64,000 bases of DNA, from assembly GCF_945859685.1 (NCBI RefSeq), contig NC_079147.1, forward strand, positions 60,542,946-60,606,945, in the 5' to 3' direction. Position numbers and translations under genes: made by a program. How positions within the stretch are numbered: position 1 is the first letter of the stretch; the number at the start of each line of letters is the position of its first letter. Source of the DNA: Eupeodes corollae (lineage: Eukaryota > Arthropoda > Insecta > Diptera > Syrphidae). The notes under the pieces were generated by a model. The model saw only the letters and a program-made list of their open reading frames with translations. It was not told where the DNA came from and did no database searches. Shown here piece by piece: positions 56,415 through 64,000 of the stretch.

Positions 56415-58860
56415 TAATAAAATGTTATCCTGCTGCAAGAATCTTGGTGACAGTTCTTTAGACTATATCCAAACAAGATTTTATAACCCATTCCAGGGAA
56501 ATTTGTTTGCTTCCTATTCTTTTATTAGTGTAGGCAACCCTTAAACAACAATGTGGCAGTTGACAGGTAAGGAACAAAGAATTTTGTTAATTTCTCGTAA
56601 GAGCCCGAAAAAAAACTGGATATTAAAGATGTTTAGATTGAACCTTACCTGCATGCGTGACAGCTAGAACACTCACTATAAAATCACGTTCAAGGGCACT
56701 GAAGACTTTGTAAGCTTATTTTGTATTTGTCATATACTTCAAGAAGTCTTAAAACAGCAACTCTTATTCAGAATTTTTAGAACAATATCAGAAAGATTCA
56801 TTTTTCACGTTTTCCAATAGCATCATTCGAATTTCTTTGACATTTTTGCCTACAAATGGAGTCAATATGTTTTATCGTGTAGGGGGCGCTTGTGGTTATT
56901 CTGACAGATAGATAAAAAAAATAAATTATTTATAAAATTGTTTCTGTACTTAAATATAAACATATGTGTGTACTGTAGTTTGAAGTTACGGCAATCTGAA
57001 ATAAAATTACTCCATACCAAATGTGGCATTAAATGTCTGCAATTGTTGTCTAACTTCGTCTGTCTAGTCTGGGTTGTTTTATTAGTCGTGGGTGGATTAT
57101 ATAGGAGCGGAGCTATTATGTAGTATATATTTATTGACTAGCTCAAGCAACTGAATTACTTAAGATGCCATTAGCAAAATGCTACGGGCGCGTACTTTGC
57201 GAAGGAGTTTACCAAAGTCTTTAGAGGCTGTCCATTTGTCTGTCCTCCTGCCATCATCAAGTAAAATGGTCAGCAGCCAAAAGAGCATTTGGTATTTAAT
57301 TATTACGATGCTAATGATGATAGTTGAAATCCATCAAAATGTTTTTAAATTGCATAATAAACAATCTTCAATTGCTACGATAGACCTAAAGGCTATATAT
57401 AGCTTCTATAAATGAGACTCCAGACGATATGACTAAAAATGTATTTCTTCGACATTGCATTATCTAGCGGTTGTCTGCTGCGGTTCTATACTTGAAGAAT
57501 GGTTGATGAAGTTCAATTTATGATCCTCCATTAAAATGAGAATTCATAGAGTTGATTTAAACTATGCGGGATTAAAATGATGGAAAAATTTACCTTCCAA
57601 CGGTATTCTTTAAGAGAATGAATAAATCTACCGTTAACAAAAACTGACGTTTTTGATAGAATCCATCTTTAATGCGGTCTTTACTGTATCGTAATGAGTT
57701 CTGTTATATGGCTAATATATTTGTTAATTCCTAAGAAACATGCAATTCTATAAAATCCTTGGTCTTTAGCAAAATGTTTTGAAGTTAATACCATTTCCGG
57801 AAAATACTACCTATGCTACAAGTTCCAATAGCGGAAATGCATGCAGAACTTATAGAAAATTACTTCTGGGTTAACTTTCCAAATGAAACACAATCTTCTT
57901 TCAGTAAACAACCCCATTTGTGTGCAGCATAAAATATGTACTTTCAAGGAATTTACGTGACTTGTCACAAATCAAAAACAAATTACAAACTCACATTAAG
58001 CCTTAACTAAGTAACAACTAACAATAGAAGTGTCATCCCACAAGTAATTATTGCCGTGTCAACTTACACGGGTTGTCGTTTTTTATTTTCAAAGCAAAAG
58101 AATTTCAAAACTCCCATAATTCTATAAAGAAGTTTATAAAAATACTTAAAAAAATTCTTTTGAAAAAGTTCTGAAAGAGTATCTTTAACTTCTATTATAT
58201 TCGTATTGTTGTTCTTAGGCGGTGCAGCACTCAGGGATAAAGAGACTGTTTTTTTATGTTGCATTCATTTTCGAGGAGGCATGCATGGGATTGGATTTTG
58301 AAGACACTGACTATGACTCTGAATCACGAAACAATAGGTTTTGGTGTCTCTGAGTGAGTATTGTTATAGGAATTCCATGAAGTTCGTAGAGTTAATTTGT
58401 CTTCCTTGCTGACATCGCGGTGGTTGACTTCATATGCATGCGGTATGTAAGTTGGTACAAAGCTTAAATGCTAAATGCAATACTCAATGACGTATTATAG
58501 GAAACATTGTTTGGATAATTGAGAATTAAGAAAATAAGGTATGTCCGAGGTTTAAGAAAAGAAAGAAACTTTTGATTTTGATTTATTTGAGGCTATTTTT
58601 ATGACTTCTTTGAGTAGAGCTACATTTATCACTCAGTGTATCATGTTTCGGCTTGACAGTTAAGGTTTTGTGTCAAAAAGCGAAATGAATCTTCCAGCAG
58701 TATGAAGAGAAGTGAACAGATTAGTGCAACATCTGATCATTAGCGCAGCCATCTTAAATATTGAAATTAATTAGAGGGACGGTGTTGATTTTGACAGCTA
58801 GTGGTGGCCATATTGTTTCATTCTTTCTGTCAAATAAGCTTCCTTTAATAAGTCATTAAA
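56415..58860. other. Region without recognised genes
   Basis: AT-rich. A 78-codon plus-strand open frame (57179-57415) starts with a basic segment but matches no family I know. No TE motifs found. Confidence 0.45.
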
Positions 58861-58870
58861 GCCAAATCAA

Positions 58871-59284
58871 TCAGCGTGTTAATAAGAAAAGTTTATTATC
58901 AAAATAGGTGTTCACTAGGAAAATAGCAACGATTAGCACCTTGCGCCCTTTCTTAAAGGCTACATGGTCGTGAAAATGTGCATCAGAATCAGAAGTATGC
59001 AGTTCCGCTTTGCTCACAAAAACTTGCCCTGCTGCAGAAAACCGAATGGTAAATTTCGTTCCGTGGTAAGGGCCTGCGTCCACACACAATCGAACTGCTG
59101 AAACCAAACGGCCATCGTAGCGTAGTGTGTTTGAATTTTGGAGCAGTTTAAAAGTGATCAGAATTTTGGTCGAAAACCCATCTTTACGGATGGGGCCATT
59201 CTTAGATAAATGGGTACGTGAAGAAGCAAAATTGCCGGATTTGGGAAAATCCACATGAGATCCACAAGGTGCCAATGCATCCAA
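58871..59284 (-). CDS. Unidentified open frame, 137 codons
   Basis: I do not recognise this protein. The first 35 or so codons run antisense to a transposase fragment and are probably meaningless. The rest (LRYDGRLVSAVRLCVDAG, FTIRFSAAGQVFVSKAELH, SDAHFHDHVAFKKGRK) is more balanced in composition than the chance frames nearby and could be an exon or a TE protein piece. No introns, signal peptide or membrane span can be argued. Low support. Confidence 0.25.
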   Translation of the reverse strand: MDALAPCGSHVDFPKSGNFASSRTHLSKNGPIRKDGFSTKILITFKLLQNSNTLRYDGRLVSAVRLCVDAGPYHGTKFTIRFSAAGQVFVSKAELHTSDSDAHFHDHVAFKKGRKVLIVAIFLVNTYFDNKLFLLTR

Positions 59285-59900
59285 GAAAGGTTACTTTTTT
59301 GTTTGGATTTCAGACTGGATCAGTGTAGCGGCGATCGCTATAGGTCGACGATCACCAACTTTTTGTTGTCTGAATTGTAAGATATGAGCACCGAAGCCAT
59401 ATGGTTTCAATAGCCTGGCGATATGTGCAACATTGTGCCAATTTCCAACAGTTGTGCATATTACACTCAAGGAAAGTGAAATAAAGCCTAATTAGGTTTA
59501 TTTCACTTTTTTTTTGTCATAAATACAAAGAAAGTTCCCATCACTCATCTTCACACCTCCCCCAAATCCTATAGTGTGCCCAAGCATTTTGCAAAGTGCA
59601 ATATGCCCAACTGCTGAAAATTATTTCACTTTTGTATTATTATTATTCCGCAGAACCATGCCACACAGCTCAAAATAGAATCGATATCCTTCTGCGCGAG
59701 CGGTTTCTTGGCATGGTAATTTCGGGCCGATCTTGTGATTTGACCCCTACTACCATTTTTTGTGGTGCTTTCTAAAGTCGGACGTCTAACCGAATTAACT
59801 GCAAAGAAAACCATTACCGCCCTCAAAGACAATCGGTTAAATTCAGTGTGGTTTATGAGCCAAAGTCATCGAAAACTGAAACTTTCAAACGCGCGGAACC
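59195..59900 (+). pseudogene. Tc1/mariner-type DDE transposase remnants
   Basis: Three blocks in order with broken frames. NGYVREEAK/KKQNCRIWENPHEIHKVPMH (about 59200-59275) matches the segment after the first catalytic Asp. STEAIWFQ followed by PGDMCNI (near 59390-59425) matches WFQQDGATCHT, where the second Asp has become Gly-Asp-Met-type sequence. EPCHTAQNRIDILLRERF and SGRSCDLTPTTIFCG (59650-59770) match the second and third acidic region (CDLTPLD in the family). The last two blocks partly overlap in register, which suggests two nested copies or a duplication. Inactive. Confidence 0.72.
59473..59509. repeat. 37-bp inverted repeat
   Basis: AAAGTGAAATAAA pairs with TTTATTTCACTTT around a CCTAATTAGG core, with one bulged G. 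A further TTATTTCACTTTT lies at 59621-59633. It sits inside the transposase remnant and may be part of a small inserted element ending there. Confidence 0.75.
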
Positions 59901-61562
59901 CAGCGAAGCTGTAACGGCCATTTACACGATGTTATATTTCACACAAAACGTCATTGATAGGACTCACAAATAAAGATAAAACCTTATTGATATCTCATAT
60001 ACAACTTGTTTTATTCAATTATCAAATTGACCCGCTTTTGAAGGAAAACAATCTACTAGAATCTGCCGAAGAAAACTCTAGTTTTGAGAAAGCAACTACC
60101 TGTATTTTATTCTGAAACAGTAGAATATAAATGTTTTGTGCTGAAAAACCTACCAATATATGAAGATTAAGTTTACCTTTTCTATTCATTACCCAAACAT
60201 ATTTCAAACACTTCAATCTTTTGACAGGAAACAACTCAGGACACAGGACTTAAGTAATTAAAAAAAAACGTGACTAACTGACAGATTGTGAAAAGCATGA
60301 AACAATTCACGATATCGTAGGACCCTTAAATTTGTTGACATACATTGGTAGTGTGCAAAATTTGAATTCTTACTGCAGCCCCAAAATTCTAGAAGAGTTT
60401 AGTAGAAGCCTTGACCATCAGCCAGTGACCTGCTCTCCTAGCATTTTGGGAAAGCAATTTTAACAGGTATCATCAAAGTGTGCAAAAGGATTCCACACCA
60501 ACGATCTGTGCGACAGTTGACCCACATATTTGTTGAACAAGATCATCAAGGCATGAAGACGATACCCATGCCCAACAATGTGTGTATGGCCGAGGGCCCA
60601 TCATAAAGTATTAACGATAGAAAAATCACTCCAAGAATATCTTAATAACTTTGATTTTAATTATAGGCTTGGCTACCGACTTCATTCAACACGACATAAG
60701 TAGTTTTTCCTAAACCAAAATCTAGCGCTGATAGGTACTCGGTAATGCGAGGAATTCCACACGATATTTGCAGAAAGTCTTGGCTGGAATGGGTTCGAAA
60801 GTGAAGAGCTGAACTCATTCATTGAGCTACTGGGTGATCGCATCACCTCTTTAAAGAGATCGCGTGCGATAAAAGATACCTGGCTTCTCGTTCGCACACC
60901 CCAATCTTATGGTTGCGGGACCGAGACACATCGATCACCACGCAAAAGAGGATTGCCTGAGGGCAAGTAGCCGGAAGGGTCAAGCTCTCCATGATGATGG
61001 CCACTTTTTGAATTGCGCCCAAAGCCTTTTGACGAAAGAAAAATTGTGTGAAAGAATTTTTTTTTGAAAAGACCTACATGAAGTAATTTTATTTTGTACG
61101 ATAGTTTTTCTTTAAGTTTGTATTGAGTTAAAGATTTTGTTTTGTTCTGCCGTGGAAAAAAGTTGAGAAAGGACTACGATAGCTGTTGGAGGAAGTCAAA
61201 AAGAAGCTAAGTATAGTGTTTTCTGTTGTTTCTAAGAATATTACATTTTCTGGTGTTCTTCATTTGTTTCAAATTCGTCCTTTTGACTTTCGAGTCGAAG
61301 CATTAATTTCCCGATATTACGGGACGCGTTTGCCGCTTTTTTCTTTTTTTTTTCTTATCAAATAAATTTTCTTCGACTGATTTCTTTAATCGATTTTTTT
61401 CATTATATCCATCATTTTCTTTTAAAAAACATTTATCGAGAATTGACCTGACGTCAATCTCAATAACTCAATTTGTATCTTTCTCTTTTATAAAAGATCC
61501 TAGTTTTTAATCCCGGCTTCGGCCAAGGTTTTCTAGGCAATAAAACATAATTTAAATTTCCG
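59901..61562. other. Region without recognised genes
   Basis: Around 60680-61000 the sequence is less AT-rich and has a 71-codon minus frame with no family resemblance. T-rich runs lie near 61340-61420. Nothing else seen. Confidence 0.4.
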
Positions 61563-61573
61563 TTCTGGAAAAT

Positions 61574-61863
61574 AAATTAAATTGGATAGCGCAACAGTCC
61601 GTTGGGAACCAGGGCCTAGTGACTTGCAACTCTCAACCTTGTGTGCGAGTACTGTTGTCAGGAATGGAAGGGGCCTTCAATTTTAGGCCGAATCCGAAAG
61701 GCTTATTTAAGAAAGTACTTTTTCCATGACAAGAATTACTCTTGAAGGATTTGTCAATTCCTCGCAAGAGGCAGTACCCGCGAAAATTATTTTATTTTTC
61801 AGGGATTGGAACCAAGATCCCTTGCATGACAGTCCAACGCACTAACCATCATGCCACGGGTAC
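61574..61863 (-). mobile_element. Full-length tRNA-derived SINE (copy 6)
   Basis: About 290 bp on the minus strand, from GTACCCGTGGCATGATGG at the right to a 3' terminus CGGACTGTTGCGCTATCC followed by AATTTAATTT at the left. The B box has decayed (GGTTCCAATCCC). An 11-base duplication TTCTGGAAAAT flanks it (61563-61573 and 61864-61874). The body blocks match copies 3, 4 and 5. It shares the RTE-like 3' segment with copy 5. Confidence 0.92.
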
Positions 61864-61874
61864 TTCTGGAAAAT

Positions 61875-62615
61875 TAAACCTTTCTTTTATTTCGTAAGTT
61901 GATTTGAAGACTAATTTTTCAGCTGCTGGTTTTGGTAAACTTCCAGTGAAAAGTTTCCTGTCGCCCACTATAATCAATACGACTTGGAGAAATTCACCTC
62001 GTCGTATTTCGATATCATTTTGATGTCAATTTTATTTCAATTTCATTGATCACCTTGATTAATAAAATATTCAACTAAGCTGAGCTACCGTGCTGGCAAT
62101 ACCTGTGGTGAATTCTTTCACCTGTTTGTCATAATAACTCTCGCGGCACATCGGCGGTGTGCAATTTTGATTTTGTTTAATTTAAAATAATAAAAAAAAA
62201 ATTTAATTTGCGTTCGATCTTCGACAATATTGGATTCGAAAATCCAATATTGTTTAAAAATAATCGTAATTATATTCAGTCCGTCGGGTCGGTATAAAGG
62301 TGGAAAAATTTGAAACAAAATTTACTTTTGAAAAGTACCAATTATCTTTTTCTAAAACACAAACACCAATCAGTGGACAGAGCTTAGACCAACGAATTTT
62401 TTGGGACATCTTTAACGTGAGGGAAATGGCAAACTTCATTTTAAATTTCCGATATTTCGGTAGCTGTAATTTTTAAGGCACTTATCTTTTGATATTTGAC
62501 ACTGAAGACATTGAAAGTTTTAAAATTAATTGCAAAACGTAAGCAATAAGCCGCCAATAATTACTTACACATGTAGAAAAATTTTATGCATTTAGACAAG
62601 TTATTGATGTATGCA
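61875..62615. other. AT-rich non-coding region
   Basis: Nothing recognised. Confidence 0.4.
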
Positions 62616-62619
62616 AATA

Positions 62620-63190
62620 ACCGCAGAATTTTTCATCGATCTTTGGAAGTCAACATTCCACAAACAATATTACACCGAATTTTGAGTAAAAACTTAAGTG
62701 TATAAAAGTTCAGGTAACACAAAAACTGAAGCTGGTCTATCACCTACTTCCATTTTTGCTGATTAGGTCCTTCAAATGCATCATAATGATCCAGATTTCC
62801 ATTGATGAGTTCTCAAAGTTATTCGAGAATGAAAACGGCTCAACTGGTACAGTGAATGAATTGAGCTATTCAAAGCTACTGATGGTTTTTTAAGACGGCA
62901 ATTGGAATATATGAACGTGTACCTTCATGGCCTGCTGGCTGTGATATTTCTTGAAGAGGTGAATAAAAGTAGCCTCCAAGATCTTGTAAATTAACACCTT
63001 TACATTTTTCTTGGTACGACTGGAAAGATTAGTTCTATACCAAAATCCACTCAAGACATAAAGATCGATTACGTGAAGTTATTGTAGACATGCAGCCGAA
63101 AATGTGCGAATTGATCATGGACTATTTTATGAAAAAGATACAGCGCTGCAACCTTAGGCTATTTGTACGATATCGTGACATTGTTATTTT
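62620..63190 (+). pseudogene. Tc1/mariner-type transposase remnant
   Basis: The N-terminal part reads RRIFHRSLEVNIPQTILHRI, the HTH segment of the family, then broken KFR...HKN...SITY matches the VQLTQELKP region. WPAGCDIS with LEEVNKSSLQDL matches the CDLTPLDYFLWG region in decayed form. The end, IREVIVDMQPKMCELIMDYF, matches the C-terminal domain. The stretch between is deleted, including the first catalytic Asp. It abuts Helentron D, which seems to have inserted at or just after its 3' end. Confidence 0.72.
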
Positions 63191-63840
63191 CAATAAGAAG
63201 TTATTGTATTCGGTAAGATTTGTCGAATTGAAAATTTTGACATTTCTCGACGTTTTAAGGTCCCTAGAATTTCAATACAAGATATGTAAAAATTAATAAA
63301 CATTTTTCAAAAAATCGATGGATGGTCAAAAAATAAAAAAAACTTGAAAAAAAACCACTAAAAGTTGTTAAAAATTGATTTTCGACTCGAACATGTTTTT
63401 GAAAATTAAAGATAATAATTGAAAACTTATTTCATCCTATAGTAAATATAGTTTTTAGTATTCAGTAGAATTTTGGAAAGATCGATTTGACAGTTTTTTT
63501 TAAATAAAAACTTATAAGAAACAATAGAAAAACTTGGTAAAATAATATAAAATATTGGTTTCGACATTCAGTAAAATTTAAGTAAAAACCCATCATTCAG
63601 TTTTTTTCATAAAAATTTAAATTTATACTAATTTTTTTATATAAGAAATAAAAACTTTTGAGGCTTCCTACTAAAATTGTTTAAAATTGATTTTTGATTT
63701 AAAATCTTGTTAGCAAAAACACATTTTGAAATCAAATTATTTAATCATATGCAAAATATAGTGTATAATGTTTAGTTATGTTTTTTAAAAAATCAACTGA
63801 CAAATTGCTTAACGAAACACGAAAACCTACTAAATTAACA
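63191..63840 (+). mobile_element. DINE-1-like Helentron, copy D (3' end missing)
   Basis: A degraded 5' end (AATAAGAAGTTATTG) is followed by the family core (GATTTGTCGAATTGAAAATT, GACATTTCTCGACGTTTTAA). The microsatellite part is deleted and 173-bp-type units follow. It breaks off in AACCTACTAAATTAAC before the terminal stem and meets copy E running in the opposite direction. Confidence 0.72.
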
Positions 63841-63849
63841 AAAAAAAAA

Positions 63850-64000
63850 GAGGCTGGGATGCGAGCCACACTGATAACTTCCCATCCCGTCTTTCGATTT
63901 GTCCTGCTTAAAAGTTTGTAGGTTGTCATGTTGGGTTAAAAAAAAAATTTAAATTACCATTAATATTTTTCAAATAAAGAAATAGTTTAGTTTAAAAATC
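63850..64000 (-). mobile_element. DINE-1-like Helentron, copy E (cut by the window end)
   Basis: Read on the minus strand, it ends in the family terminus: GACGGGATGGGAAGTTATCA, GTGTGGCTCGCATCCCAGCCTC-type sequence with the intact GGGATG/CATCCC stem. Upstream of that lies CAACCTACAAACTTTTAAG and a unit matching copy C around 35510-35590. The rest is outside the window. Confidence 0.78.

Noticed and set aside
60682..60897. 71-codon minus-strand gene
   Set aside because: No family resemblance or transcript signals; kept only as a note in the regional entry.

Overview
This is eukaryotic nuclear DNA, AT-rich and packed with transposable-element (TE) remnants. I see no bacterial-style operons, rRNA, functional tRNA genes or CRISPR. 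The mix of TEs (Jockey- and RTE-type LINEs without introns, DINE-1-like Helentron copies, a tRNA-derived SINE, pogo- and Tc1/mariner-type fragments) points to an insect, most likely a fly (Diptera). I do not assign a species. The only hint of a host gene is a short putative first coding exon with a strong splice donor at 5729-5775, at the end of a CpG-richer stretch (about 4640-5780). If it is real, much of the window could be intron of that gene.

Layout. 0.58-2.9 kb: degenerate Jockey-superfamily LINE preceded by tandem tRNA-like A-box units. 3.0 kb: SINE scrap and a Tc1/mariner transposase scrap. 6.85-9.65 kb: decayed RTE copy. 10.4-12.8 kb: SINE split by a Helentron, then a LINE 3' end. 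13.2-16.7 kb: LINE inside a Helentron inside an inverted-repeat pair. 18.8-21.0 kb: MITE-like element and two LINE fragments. 21.7-25.8 kb: Jockey-like LINE interrupted by an RTE. 27.0-30.96 kb: Jockey-like LINE interrupted by a zinc-knuckle LINE. 31.7-33.7 kb: RTE scrap, pogo-like transposon and SINE piece. 34.3-35.6 kb: Helentron. 38.3-41.7 kb: nearly full-length RTE. 41.7-42.8 kb: RNase H-type LINE interrupted by a full SINE. 43.9-45.7 kb: RTE of an older subfamily. 48.5-53.5 kb: older RTE interrupted by a full-length RTE with an intact 1006-residue endonuclease/reverse-transcriptase ORF. 54.2-56.4 kb: another RTE. 58.9-63.2 kb: transposase fragments and a full SINE. 63.2-64.0 kb: two Helentron copies meeting tail to tail.

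The elements interact. RTE subfamily A is the youngest and most abundant family here: five substantial copies, one with an intact ORF. The SINE family ends in a 3' sequence matching the RTE 3' terminus at 26 of 33 positions, so the RTE enzyme probably copies the SINE. Target-site duplications readable at several nests give a relative order: RTE-A and the SINE landed inside older LINEs, and a Helentron landed inside a SINE at a T|T site, as expected for Helentrons. The EN-RT frame of the RTE has no AUG ahead of its catalytic residues. It is separated only by an in-frame UAA, kept in three copies, from an upstream open stretch, which suggests non-canonical translation.
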